A stretch of DNA of 64,000 nt from Rhizobium halophilum (GTDB lineage Bacteria; Pseudomonadota; Alphaproteobacteria; Rhizobiales; Rhizobiaceae): NCBI RefSeq assembly GCF_021648825.1, contig NZ_JAKJHS010000001.1, positions 1 through 64,000 on the forward strand. The letters are read 5' to 3'. Positions within the stretch are counted from its first letter, which is position 1, and every line of letters begins with the position of its first letter. The notes under the pieces are model-generated. The model searched no databases. It saw only the letters and a list, made by a program, of their open reading frames with translations, and was not told where the DNA came from. Both the position numbers and the translations under genes were made by a program. Of this stretch, positions 26,389-35,321 are shown one piece after another.

Positions 26389-27147
26389 GTGCCGGAAAAC
26401 GCACCCATCATTGAAGCGCGCAGGTTAACGCGCTCGTTTGGCGGCTTCGTTGCCGTCAACAACGTCGACATCCAAATCAGTCCGGGAACTATCCACGCCC
26501 TTATCGGCCCAAATGGAGCGGGCAAGAGCACGCTCTTTAATTTGCTTACGAAGTTCCTTTCCCCCAGTTCCGGACACATATTTTTCAAGGGGCGTGACAT
26601 TACCGGCATGGCACCTGCGGACATCGCAAGGCTGGGACTGGTTCGCTCTTTCCAGATTTCGTCAGTGTTTCCGCATCTAAGCGCACACGAGAACGTCCGT
26701 GTTGCCCTTCAGGCCCGCGAGCACGAGACTTTCTCGTTCTGGAAATCCAATACGTGCCTCAGACGCTTTGATGACGAAGCGAGCGCGCTTCTCGAGAGTG
26801 TGGGTCTTTCGGACAAGGCAGGAGCATTGGCAAGCGAACTTTCCTACGGGCGCAAGCGCGCACTGGAGTTGGCGACCACACTTGCGCTGGAGCCCGAGGT
26901 TTTGTTGCTCGACGAACCGATGGCAGGCATGGGCACCGAAGATATCGGCAGAACCGCTGAGCTCATACGGCGGGTTGGGAAAGGCAGAACCGTGCTGATG
27001 GTAGAACACAATCTCGGGGTTGTGGCAGACCTGTCCGATACGATCACGGTACTCCGTCGTGGCGAAGTGATCGCCGAAGGCTCCTACGCCGAAGTATCCG
27101 CCAACAGCGAAGTTCGACAAGCCTATATGGGAGCGTCCCATGTCTGA
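26389..27147 (+). CDS. livG: Liv-type ABC transporter ATP-binding protein (LivG), 252 aa
   Basis: GTG start. Walker A GPNGAGKST, the LivG-specific signature variant LASELSYGRKRALELATTLA, Walker B VLLLDEPMAGM and VEHNLGVV switch region are all present. It overlaps livF by eight bases. First gene of the transporter operon livGFHM, which runs opposite to the catabolic enzyme genes. Confidence 0.92.
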   Translation: MPENAPIIEARRLTRSFGGFVAVNNVDIQISPGTIHALIGPNGAGKSTLFNLLTKFLSPSSGHIFFKGRDITGMAPADIARLGLVRSFQISSVFPHLSAHENVRVALQAREHETFSFWKSNTCLRRFDDEASALLESVGLSDKAGALASELSYGRKRALELATTLALEPEVLLLDEPMAGMGTEDIGRTAELIRRVGKGRTVLMVEHNLGVVADLSDTITVLRRGEVIAEGSYAEVSANSEVRQAYMGASHV

Positions 27148-27847
27148 ACCCGCACTTCTCGATGTAAAGGACCTGGAAGCCTGGTATGGCGAAAGCCACG
27201 TCCTGCACGGAGTGAATTTCAATGTAAGGAGGGGCGAGGTTGTCACGCTCATTGGCAGGAACGGGGCGGGCAAGACTACGACTTTACGGACCCTGATCGG
27301 TATCGTCGGAAAACGCTCCGGCAGCGGGTTATTGGGGAATGTCGACCTCCTGAAGGTTCCACCTCACAAGGTAGCCCGCCACGGCATCGGGTATGTCCCG
27401 GAAGAGCGCGGCATATTCTCGAAACTGAACGTACTGGAGAACCTGCTGTTTCCACCCGCGTGGAAAACAGGAGGGATGAGCATCGACGAGATTTACGAGC
27501 TCTTTCCAAACCTCCGGGAACGTGGCGCGACCCCCGGAACGCGCCTCTCCGGCGGCGAACAGCAGATGCTGGCGATAGGCAGAGTGTTGCGAACTGGAGC
27601 GGACATCATCCTTCTCGACGAACCGACAGAGGGCATAGCTCCGGTCATCATCGAGGAGATCGGGGCCGCCTTGCGCATACTCAAGGAGCGAGGCATCACC
27701 ATCATCCTCGTCGAACAAAACCTGCGCTTCGCAGCCTCCATCGCGGACCGTCACTTTGTGCTGGATCAAGGGAAGGTTGTCGACGAAATCCCCAACAGCG
27801 AACTCGACGCCAACATGGACCGTCTCAACCGGTACCTCGGGGTCTGA
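27140..27847 (+). CDS. livF: Liv-type ABC transporter ATP-binding protein (LivF), 235 aa
   Basis: Walker A GRNGAGKTTT, signature LSGGEQQMLAIGRVL, Walker B IILLDEPTEGIAP and VEQNLRFA define the LivF type. It overlaps livG and is followed by livH after 34 bases. Complete and of normal length. Confidence 0.92.
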   Translation: MSEPALLDVKDLEAWYGESHVLHGVNFNVRRGEVVTLIGRNGAGKTTTLRTLIGIVGKRSGSGLLGNVDLLKVPPHKVARHGIGYVPEERGIFSKLNVLENLLFPPAWKTGGMSIDEIYELFPNLRERGATPGTRLSGGEQQMLAIGRVLRTGADIILLDEPTEGIAPVIIEEIGAALRILKERGITIILVEQNLRFAASIADRHFVLDQGKVVDEIPNSELDANMDRLNRYLGV

Positions 27848-27881
27848 CCGTGGCACACACACTTCAACAGGTAGAAATCCA

Positions 27882-28769
27882 ATGACAGATTTCCTCGGGG
27901 TGCCTATACCCGTCCTCTTGGGCCAATTGCTGCTCGGCCTGATCAACGGTTCATTCTACGCGCTGCTGAGCCTTGGTCTAGCGATCATCTTCGGGATGCT
28001 CAACGTAATCAACTTTGCCCATGGTGCCTTCTATATGCTTGGCGGGTTTGTCGCCTGGTACCTGCTCTCAAGACTTGGCCTGGGATACTGGTGGACCTTG
28101 ATCGCGACCCCCCTAGTTGTCGGGCTGGCGGGGATTGGCGTGGAGAGGTTGCTCTTGAAGCGTCTCTACCGCATGGACCACCTTTACAGCCTGCTCCTGA
28201 CGTTCGGCGTCGCTCTCATGTTAGAAGGCCTCTTCCGGCACGTATTCGGATCGGCCGGCAAGCCCTATCCAGTCCCTACTCTACTGAGCGGCGGCCTCAA
28301 CCTCGGCTTCATGTTTCTGCCAATGTATCGGGCGTGGGTGATCGTGGTGTCGCTGGCGATCTGCTTGATTACGTGGCTGGTCATCGAACGGACGAAGCTT
28401 GGAGGTTATCTCAGAGCTGCGACAGAAAATCCGTCCCTTGTTCAGGCGTTCGGCATCAATGTTCCCCTGATGCTCACATTGACCTACGCCTTCTGTGTCG
28501 GCCTCGCTGGCTTCGCTGGAGCTCTTGCGGCACCGCTTTATCAAGTGAGCCCCGGGATGGGTTCAAGTATCATCATTGTCGTATTCGCCGTTGTCGTGAT
28601 CGGCGGCATGGGGTCCATCGGAGGTGCGATCGTCACTGCGCTAGCGTTGGGCGTGATCGAAGGTCTGACCAAGACATTCTACCCTGCCGCATCTTCAATT
28701 GCGGTGTTCGTGGTGATGGTGCTGGTCATCCTCATTCGGCCGGCCGGCCTTTTCGCTCGGGAGGCGTAA
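27882..28769 (+). CDS. livH: Liv-type ABC transporter permease (LivH), 295 aa
   Basis: ATG 27882 (MTDFLGVPIPVLLGQLLLGL) gives a normal LivH start; the longer frame from 27756 reads through livF. About eight membrane segments with the family stretch IFGMLNVINFAHGAFYMLGG and the C-terminal GGMGSIGGAIVTALALGVIE are visible. It is separated from livM by one base. Confidence 0.92.
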   Translation: MTDFLGVPIPVLLGQLLLGLINGSFYALLSLGLAIIFGMLNVINFAHGAFYMLGGFVAWYLLSRLGLGYWWTLIATPLVVGLAGIGVERLLLKRLYRMDHLYSLLLTFGVALMLEGLFRHVFGSAGKPYPVPTLLSGGLNLGFMFLPMYRAWVIVVSLAICLITWLVIERTKLGGYLRAATENPSLVQAFGINVPLMLTLTYAFCVGLAGFAGALAAPLYQVSPGMGSSIIIVVFAVVVIGGMGSIGGAIVTALALGVIEGLTKTFYPAASSIAVFVVMVLVILIRPAGLFAREA

Positions 28770-28770
28770 T

Positions 28771-29742
28771 ATGAATATGACAGCCCTTTCCCCCTCTCTG
28801 CCGAAGTCCAACCTGGCGCGGTCTATTGGTCTCATCCTGCTGATATTGGTCGCGTCGATTCTGCTGCTCGCACCTCTGCTCACGTATCCGCTGTACCTGA
28901 TCAAGATCCTATGCTTCGTGCTTTTCGCTGCCGCATTCAATCTTGTGCTCGGTTACGCCGGCCTGCTTTCTTTCGGCCACGCAGCCTTTTTCGGAGGGGG
29001 CGCATACATCGCGGCCCATGCGGCGAAGGTCTGGAACCTGCCCTTTGAACTCGCGATTCTCGCTGGCACGGCATTTGCGACGATAGTCGGCTTCATTTTT
29101 GGAGCGATCGCGATCCGTCGGCACGGCATCTATTTTGCGATGATCACGCTGGCCCTTGCGCAGATGATCTACTTTCTCGCAGTCCAGATGCCCTTCACCG
29201 GCGGTGAGGATGGCATTCAGAGCGTGCCCCGGGGCTACCTATTGGGAATCGTCGACCTCGAAAACATCACTGCGATGTACTATACCGTACTCGGCGGCAC
29301 AGCCCTCGGCCTGGTGATCATCTGGCGCACCGTCAACTCGCCTTTCGGTCACACCCTTTCAGCAATCCGAGAGAATGAGACGCGAGTAACCTCGTTGGGT
29401 TTGAAGCCAGAGCGCTACAAACTGATCGCCTTTACCCTTTCGGCTGCGCTTTCGGGCTTCGCGGGCTCAATGAAAGCGATAGCCTTTCAACTGGCTTCGC
29501 TCGTAGACGTGACTTGGCACATGTCGGGTGAAGTCATCTTGATGACGCTTCTCGGTGGCATGGGGACCCTTATCGGACCAATCGTCGGAGCAACCGTCGT
29601 TGTCGGACTAGAACACTTCCTCGCAACGAGTGGCCTGCCGATCACGTTCATAATCGGCCTTTTCTTCATCGTCTGCGTCATGATGTTTAGACGTGGTGTC
29701 TTTGGAGAATTGAAGCACTTCCTCCAGCGACGTCAGGCGTAG
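28771..29742 (+). CDS. livM: Liv-type ABC transporter permease (LivM), 323 aa
   Basis: Starts one base after livH. Family stretches FNLVLGYAGLLSFGHAAFFG and RENETRVTSLGLKPERYKLI are present, with about nine membrane segments and a C-terminal GGMGTLIGPIVGATVVVGLE. Last gene of the operon; a strong terminator follows 26 bases after the stop. Confidence 0.92.
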   Translation: MNMTALSPSLPKSNLARSIGLILLILVASILLLAPLLTYPLYLIKILCFVLFAAAFNLVLGYAGLLSFGHAAFFGGGAYIAAHAAKVWNLPFELAILAGTAFATIVGFIFGAIAIRRHGIYFAMITLALAQMIYFLAVQMPFTGGEDGIQSVPRGYLLGIVDLENITAMYYTVLGGTALGLVIIWRTVNSPFGHTLSAIRENETRVTSLGLKPERYKLIAFTLSAALSGFAGSMKAIAFQLASLVDVTWHMSGEVILMTLLGGMGTLIGPIVGATVVVGLEHFLATSGLPITFIIGLFFIVCVMMFRRGVFGELKHFLQRRQA

Positions 29743-29767
29743 ATAAGTCTTGTTATGCAAGCATGGA

Positions 29768-29791
29768 GGCCGGATCAATCCGGCCTTTTTT
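29768..29791 (+). terminator. Rho-independent terminator after livM
   Basis: Perfect stem GGCCGGAT (29768-29775) with ATCCGGCC (29778-29785), a two-base gap and a run of six T. The stem could also act on the convergent coxG transcript ending at 29806. Confidence 0.9.
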
Positions 29792-29805
29792 CGTCCAACC
29801 GCAGA

Positions 29806-30594
29806 CTATCTCGACCTTGCGCCGAACAAGTAACCGATTGCCGCGGCCATCGCCAAGAGCGCTACAGTCGTCAAATCTGGAGATACCCCGTCCAGGACGC
29901 CGCTTTCGGACGTTAAGGCCGGGGAGATCAGGCTGTAAACCGCCAACGCCGCCAGCATTGACACAAAGACTATAAGGGATAGCACGGGCAAGGATGCTGC
30001 CCCACGAGTATCCGCAATCAGGCTTCCGCCAGATGGGCCGGCAGAAGGCGCGGCGGGTGCCGCGGGATTCGCAGGCTCCGTCGCGCCACCATGTTGCGCT
30101 GTAAGTTGAATAGAGCCGTCCTGCTTCTGGCTGCCTGAGGCCGGCAAAGCCTTGCGGGCTTGAATTTCCTCAGAGAACTTGGCGAAGAAATGCCCCGCCA
30201 TCTGTTTGGCGGTAACATCGATAAGCCTTCCGCCCAACTGGGAAAGCTTGCCCCCGATCTGCGCGGCGACGCTGTAGTGCAGCATGGTTCCATCATCCAC
30301 GGCCTCCAACTTCACGGTTGCGTCGCCCTTCGCGAAGCCGGCGACACCGCCCTGTCCTTCTCCGCTTATCTTGTACCCGTGAGGTGGGTCGAGGTCGGAC
30401 AGCGTTACATTTCCCTGAAACCTTGCCTTGACTGGACCAACCCTCATGACGGCCACCGCGGACATCTCGGTATCCGAAGTTTTCACCAGTTCCTGGCAAC
30501 CTGGAATACAGAGTTTCAACACCTCAGGATCGTTGAGCGCGGCCCAGACCTCTTCCTTTGTTGCCGGGATCATCTGCTGGCCCGTCATTTCCAT
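29806..30594 (-). CDS. coxG: CoxG-like SRPBCC protein with C-terminal membrane anchor, 262 aa
   Basis: Residues 1-150 are the CoxG/SRPBCC domain (MTGQQMIPATKEEVWAALND, FQGNVTLSDLDPPHGYKISG). A Pro/Ala-rich linker (about 160-195) leads to two hydrophobic segments near the C-terminus (LPVLSLIVFVSMLAALAVYS and TTVALLAMAAAIGYLFG). In CO dehydrogenase systems CoxG links the molybdenum enzyme to the membrane. ATG 30594 has GAGGAGAGAATC upstream. It is divergent from coxM across 185 bp containing the 17-bp motif. Confidence 0.85.
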   Translation of the reverse strand: MEMTGQQMIPATKEEVWAALNDPEVLKLCIPGCQELVKTSDTEMSAVAVMRVGPVKARFQGNVTLSDLDPPHGYKISGEGQGGVAGFAKGDATVKLEAVDDGTMLHYSVAAQIGGKLSQLGGRLIDVTAKQMAGHFFAKFSEEIQARKALPASGSQKQDGSIQLTAQHGGATEPANPAAPAAPSAGPSGGSLIADTRGAASLPVLSLIVFVSMLAALAVYSLISPALTSESGVLDGVSPDLTTVALLAMAAAIGYLFGARSR

Positions 30595-30667
30595 TGATTC
30601 TCTCCTCACCTATGTCCCTTTGCGACTGATACCGAGCCGCACACTGGTCACTTGACATTCGTTCGTT

Positions 30668-30684
30668 AAGTCTAATAATGCAAG
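30668..30684 (+). promoter_or_regulatory. Recurrent 17-bp motif, copy 2
   Basis: AAGTCTAATAATGCAAG, identical to the site at 26284-26300. It sits between divergent coxG (start 30594) and coxM (start 30780), where one regulator could govern both directions. Confidence 0.75.
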
Positions 30685-30779
30685 TGATTTTTGGATCATC
30701 TCGAAGAGATGGCAGCCGAAATGCCTTGATAACAGGGCTATCGGTGGCAAGTCTCCGGTACGATGGGATAAGTGGCACG

Positions 30780-31667
30780 ATGAAGCCGGCGCAGTTCGAT
30801 TATGCAGTCCCCAACACGGTCGAGGAAGCAGCGCGGCTGCTTGCGGAATCGAACGGCGACGGCAAGATCATTGCCGGCGGCCAAAGCCTCATGCCCATGA
30901 TCAACTTTCGCCTTGTAAAGCCGTCGATCCTCATCGACGTGAATCGGATCGCAGGCCTTAACCGGATAGAGCTAGTTGGGAAGCGGGTAAGGATTGGTGC
31001 GACCGTCCGCCATCATCAGACAGCCTCTGATCCATTGATCGCCAAGCATCTGCCGGTGGTCCATGATGCCATGCAACATGTCGCACATGTCACGGTCCGC
31101 AACCGAGGCACCTTCTGCGGCAGCGTCGCCCATGCCGACCCAGCAGCCGAAATGCCGATGGTGACACGGTTCTTGGACGGAACAATCATCGCCTTGTCGA
31201 TACGGGGCGAGCGACGTATCCCAGCGGCCGACTTTTTCGTGGGTTCTTTGGTCAACAGTCTCGAGCCGGATGAAATGGTGCTCGCAGTGGAGATCGACGT
31301 GATGCCCGATGAAGCCGGTTGGGGCTTTGAGGAATTCGCCAAGCGTCACGGTGACTTTGCATTGGCCGCCTTTGCCGCCACACTCCGGATGGATAACGGA
31401 CGTGCCCGAGATGTCCGTATCGGGATGATGGGCGTCGGCGAAGTACCTCTGCGTCTTCCTGAAATCGAAGAGATTCTCGAGGAGACGGAGTTGTCTCAAG
31501 CAGTGCTCCAAGCGGTCGCTGAAAAGCTCAACGACATCTTGACGCCGAATACCGATATCCACGCCTCCGCTGACTATCGCAGGCATTTGTCCGGCGTTCT
31601 CGCGAAGAGAGCGCTCCGCTCCGCCTGGGTTAGAGCGGGCGGTAGAAAAGAGGCGACCAATGGTTGA
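30780..31667 (+). CDS. Molybdenum hydroxylase FAD-binding subunit (CoxM-like), 295 aa
   Basis: FAD-binding stretches IIAGGQSLMPMINFRLVKPS and TVRNRGTFCGSVAHADPAAE are present; the second is usually GTxGGS, so a Cys replaces a Gly here. ATG 30780 is the family-like start (MKPAQFDYAVPNTVEEAARL). It passes electrons from the 2Fe-2S subunit to the acceptor. It overlaps the next gene by eight bases. Confidence 0.9.
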   Translation: MKPAQFDYAVPNTVEEAARLLAESNGDGKIIAGGQSLMPMINFRLVKPSILIDVNRIAGLNRIELVGKRVRIGATVRHHQTASDPLIAKHLPVVHDAMQHVAHVTVRNRGTFCGSVAHADPAAEMPMVTRFLDGTIIALSIRGERRIPAADFFVGSLVNSLEPDEMVLAVEIDVMPDEAGWGFEEFAKRHGDFALAAFAATLRMDNGRARDVRIGMMGVGEVPLRLPEIEEILEETELSQAVLQAVAEKLNDILTPNTDIHASADYRRHLSGVLAKRALRSAWVRAGGRKEATNG

Positions 31668-32139
31668 GAAAACGATCACTGTGGGCGTCAACGGGATGTC
31701 CTACACCCGCACCGTCGAACCGCGGATGCTTCTTAGCGATTTCCTGCGTCAAGAACTGACTCTTACCGGAACGCATGTCGGCTGCGAACATGGAGTGTGC
31801 GGTGCCTGCACCGTACTTCTGGACGGTCGAAGCGTGCGCTCGTGTCTGACTCTTGCGGTCCAAGTCGATGGCTCGGAGATCGAAACCATCGAAGGTCAGG
31901 GGGAGATCGACCGCCTGGGCAGGGTCCAAGAAGCCTTCCGTCAGCATCATGGGCTTCAGTGCGGCTTCTGCACGCCAGGTTTCATCATGGCAGTCACGGA
32001 CCTTCTCCGGCATCACCCGCTCGAGTCGGACGAGCAAATACGGGAAGCCCTCTCGGGCAACATCTGCCGCTGCACGGGATATGAGAACATAGTCAACGCT
32101 GTTCGCGAACTGGCACGGGAAAGAGGACCTCTCACATGA
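31660..32139 (+). CDS. Molybdenum hydroxylase 2Fe-2S subunit (CoxS-like), 159 aa
   Basis: Both iron-sulfur centres are visible: the plant-type ligands GCEHGVCGACTVLLDG (about residues 43-58) and the second cluster QCGFCTPGFIM...NICRCTGYENI near the C-terminus. It overlaps the MBL-fold gene by four bases. It carries electrons from the molybdenum site to FAD. Confidence 0.92.
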   Translation: MVEKTITVGVNGMSYTRTVEPRMLLSDFLRQELTLTGTHVGCEHGVCGACTVLLDGRSVRSCLTLAVQVDGSEIETIEGQGEIDRLGRVQEAFRQHHGLQCGFCTPGFIMAVTDLLRHHPLESDEQIREALSGNICRCTGYENIVNAVRELARERGPLT

Positions 32140-32897
32140 AAATGCACTTCCTCGAAGGTGGGCGGCTGCGCATGCGACGGTCGATCTATGTCACAGGAGC
32201 GCCAAAGGAAGAGTCGATCGAGCTTCCTGTGCACGCCACTCTGATACGCCACCCGCAAGGAAACGTACTCTTCGATAGCGGCTGCAATCCCGAAGCCGCT
32301 ATCGATCCCCAAGCGCGTTGGGGAGGATTGAGCAAAGTCATGACGCCGGCGTTCGTGCCGGATCAAACCGTCATTCATCAGCTTAACCACGTGGGTCTGA
32401 CATCAGATGATGTTGACGTTGTCATCTGTTCGCACCTCCATCCTGACCACTGCGGATGTAACGCCTACTTTGCCAAAGCCACCATCATCTGTCATGAGGC
32501 CGAGCTTCAAGCGGCACAGGCCGAAGGTGCCGTTAGCGCGGGCTATCTTCCCCGCGAATGGGATCAGCCGCAGGGGTTTCAGACATTCGCCAACGAGCAT
32601 GATCTCTTTGACGACGGCAGGATCGTGATCATCCCGATGCCGGGGCACACTCCGGGGATGAGCGTTGCTAGAATAGAGCTGGGCCGTGACGGCGCTTTCG
32701 TACTCGCGTCTGATGCGGCCCCTCTGCAGGAGAATATCAATAGCGGCATTGCGCCCAAGAATACATGGGATATGGAGCTCGCAGCATCGGCCCTCAAGCG
32801 TCTGAAATCCATGCGCGACAGCGGCGATACCGTCATCTCAGGACACGATGACGCTCAGTGGAAGGGCCTTCGGAAAGGATCGGAATTCTACGAATGA
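32136..32897 (+). CDS. Metallo-beta-lactamase fold hydrolase (lactonase-like), 253 aa
   Basis: The metal motif HLHPDH occurs near residue 100 (VVICSHLHPDHCGCNAYF), followed by PMPGHTPGMS and VLASDA; these match the AiiA/AhlD group of lactonases. Here it lies inside the hydroxylase operon between the 2Fe-2S and molybdenum subunits, overlapping both by four bases. A lactone or a cyclic ester formed after ring hydroxylation is therefore a sensible substrate. Quorum-signal lactonase activity is the alternative. Confidence 0.85.
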   Translation: MKMHFLEGGRLRMRRSIYVTGAPKEESIELPVHATLIRHPQGNVLFDSGCNPEAAIDPQARWGGLSKVMTPAFVPDQTVIHQLNHVGLTSDDVDVVICSHLHPDHCGCNAYFAKATIICHEAELQAAQAEGAVSAGYLPREWDQPQGFQTFANEHDLFDDGRIVIIPMPGHTPGMSVARIELGRDGAFVLASDAAPLQENINSGIAPKNTWDMELAASALKRLKSMRDSGDTVISGHDDAQWKGLRKGSEFYE

Positions 32898-35293
32898 CCG
32901 ATCACCAACATCCTGCCGAACTCCGACCAAAAATGGTCGGGACCCGCGTCAAACGCACTGAGGACCCTCGCCTTCTTGCCGGCATGGGGCAATACGTTGA
33001 CGACATGTCTCCCGCCGGAACCTTGCATGTGGCACTTAGGCGTTCCGACCAGCCGCATGCTCGGATACTGAAAATCGATGTCGGCGAAGCGTTCTCGGTT
33101 CCCGGAGTCGTAGCCATCTATGACATCAGTGACATCGAAGGCGAGATCAAGCCGGCGATCCCGACATCCCGCTTGCCCGGCTACTACGCCACTCCCAATT
33201 GGCCCCTAGCGCGAGGAAAAGTACGATATGTTGGCGAACCCGTTGTTGCGGTGGTCGCTGAGAGCCGCTACGCCGCCGAGGATGCCCTTGAGCACATAAA
33301 CATCCAGTACGATCCGTTGCCTTTCGCCATCCGGCAGGTTGACGCAGTCAAGGACGATGCGCCGTTACTCCACGAAGAGGCCGGGACGAACACCATAATT
33401 CGCCGCGAGTTCAAGCGAGGCGATGTTGATGCCGCCTTCGAGGAGGCTGCCGTTATAGTGAAGGGTCGCTTCAGGATGACCCGCAAGACGGCAGTCGCGA
33501 TGGAGAACCGTTCCTACTTGGCCGAATGGGACGGCAGAAAGCAGTCGCTGACCCTCCACACATCGTCGGGCAGCCCGGGTATCATACGCGACGTACTATC
33601 AAGTTGCCTGGATTTGCCCGGAACACGATTGCGGGTTGTCGCACCCGACGTCGGGGGCAGCTTTGGCGCTAAAGGGTCGTTGTACCCCGAAGAGATGCTA
33701 GTCTGCGTCCTGGCGCGAAAGCTGAAACGTCCAGTGAAGTTCATCAGCGATCGTCTGGAGGACCTATCAGCCACAAGCCAAGCCTTCGACGAACTGATCG
33801 AGGCGGAATTGGCTGTCACAAGCAATGGAATGCTTATCGGGCTCAAAGCAGACGTGATCGGCGACGTCGGTGCGTACTCCATATATCCGTGGACCGCCGC
33901 ACTGGAAACCGTACAGGTCGTCAGCTTCCTCCCGGGTCCATACCGGATGGAACACTACAGGGGCCGGATCAGGGGTGTCCTCACTCCCAAGCCGCCCACG
34001 GGTCCGTATAGGGGAGTTGGCCGTCCCTCCTCCACCTTTGCCATGGAACGGCTCGTCGAAATGGCGGCGCGCGAGTTGAACATGGACCCGGTCGAGTTCC
34101 GGCGAAAGAACTTGGTGCGGGCGGAAGAATTCCCTTACCGGACGGCTTCGGGGATCATCTGGGACAAGTCCGCCTTCCAAGAGTGTTTGGAAGGCGCTTG
34201 CGAGAAAGCCGATTACGCGGCTCTGGTTCGCCAGAGAGACGCGGCACGCAGGGAAGGTCGGTGGGTGGGCATCGGACTGGCAAGCTATGCGGAATTGACG
34301 GGTATAGGCTCACGCATATCGGTCGCGCCTGGCATGCCCATCAACACCGGGACAGAAACTTCAAAGATCGAGATAGACGCAACCGGCGCGATTACAGCGT
34401 CTTTCGGGATTTCGTCACATGGCCAAGGCCTGGAGACGACCCTTGCACAGGTGATCGTCGACGAGCTTGGCTGCAAGCTGGAGGACATCCAGGTAAGACA
34501 CGGTGACAGCGCACTCGTACCAATGTCTAGCGGCACCTACGCCAGTCGCTCGGCAGTGCTAGGAGGTGGCGCGGCCACGCTCGCCGCACGGGTTGTTAAA
34601 GGCAAGGTGTTACGGGCAGCGGCCTTTCTCATGGAGCAGAACGTCGATGATCTGGATATCCGCGACGGTATCATTGCGAGCCGCCAGTCCAATCTAACGA
34701 TGACGCTCAAGGAAGTCGCCTCAGCTGTGTATACTCAAATGGGGCGCATCCCACGCGAGCAACGCGAAGACCTCACCGCATCGGAAACCTACGATCCTTA
34801 CCTGGGGACGGCTTGCTCATCCACCCATCTGGCGATGGTGGAGATCGATCCGGAGACCTACGGTGTTGAAATACGCCGCTATGTCGTGGCAGAGGACTGC
34901 GGCAAGATCATAAATCCCATGATCGTGGACGGGCAAGTACATGGGGCTGTAGCGCAAGGCATCGGTGCCGCGCTGCTCGAGGAGATCATTCACGACGACA
35001 ATGGACAAGCAGTGGCTGCCAGCCTTGCAGATTATCTTGTGCCTGTCGCAGGCACCGTACCAAACATCAGCATCGTACACATAGAGGCCGACTTGCCAAA
35101 CAACGTTGGCGGCTTCCGGGGAATGGGTGAAGGAGGAACAATTGGGGCTCCAGCAGCTATTGCCAACGCGGTATCTGATGCCTTGGCCCATCTTGGCGTC
35201 TCAGTCGAGACCCTGCCCATTACCCCCGAGCGGATATTCCAGTTGCTGCGCGACAAGGCACTAGCAGGTCAGCCGATCCAGACGCCGACGTAG
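32894..35293 (+). CDS. Molybdenum hydroxylase large subunit (CoxL-like, xanthine oxidase family), 799 aa
   Basis: The N-terminal domain begins GTRVKRTEDPRLLAGMGQYV. The loop that distinguishes CO dehydrogenase types reads PPTGPYRGVGRPSSTF at about residues 367-382, not the AYRCSFR of true (form I) CO dehydrogenase, so CO is an unlikely substrate. The catalytic Glu region GGFRGMGEGGTIGAPAAI lies near residue 740. It binds molybdopterin and hydroxylates a carbon using water. ATG 32894 overlaps the MBL gene (ATGA). Likely target: a heteroaromatic acid or its CoA ester. Confidence 0.9.
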   Translation: MTDHQHPAELRPKMVGTRVKRTEDPRLLAGMGQYVDDMSPAGTLHVALRRSDQPHARILKIDVGEAFSVPGVVAIYDISDIEGEIKPAIPTSRLPGYYATPNWPLARGKVRYVGEPVVAVVAESRYAAEDALEHINIQYDPLPFAIRQVDAVKDDAPLLHEEAGTNTIIRREFKRGDVDAAFEEAAVIVKGRFRMTRKTAVAMENRSYLAEWDGRKQSLTLHTSSGSPGIIRDVLSSCLDLPGTRLRVVAPDVGGSFGAKGSLYPEEMLVCVLARKLKRPVKFISDRLEDLSATSQAFDELIEAELAVTSNGMLIGLKADVIGDVGAYSIYPWTAALETVQVVSFLPGPYRMEHYRGRIRGVLTPKPPTGPYRGVGRPSSTFAMERLVEMAARELNMDPVEFRRKNLVRAEEFPYRTASGIIWDKSAFQECLEGACEKADYAALVRQRDAARREGRWVGIGLASYAELTGIGSRISVAPGMPINTGTETSKIEIDATGAITASFGISSHGQGLETTLAQVIVDELGCKLEDIQVRHGDSALVPMSSGTYASRSAVLGGGAATLAARVVKGKVLRAAAFLMEQNVDDLDIRDGIIASRQSNLTMTLKEVASAVYTQMGRIPREQREDLTASETYDPYLGTACSSTHLAMVEIDPETYGVEIRRYVVAEDCGKIINPMIVDGQVHGAVAQGIGAALLEEIIHDDNGQAVAASLADYLVPVAGTVPNISIVHIEADLPNNVGGFRGMGEGGTIGAPAAIANAVSDALAHLGVSVETLPITPERIFQLLRDKALAGQPIQTPT

Positions 35294-35321
35294 CACTCGA
35301 AGCGAACGCGCCGGCCTCGCC

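Noticed and set aside
32894..35293. True CO dehydrogenase (carboxydotrophy)
   Set aside because: The active-site loop reads PYRGVGR, not AYRCSFR, and the operon includes CoA-ester enzymes.
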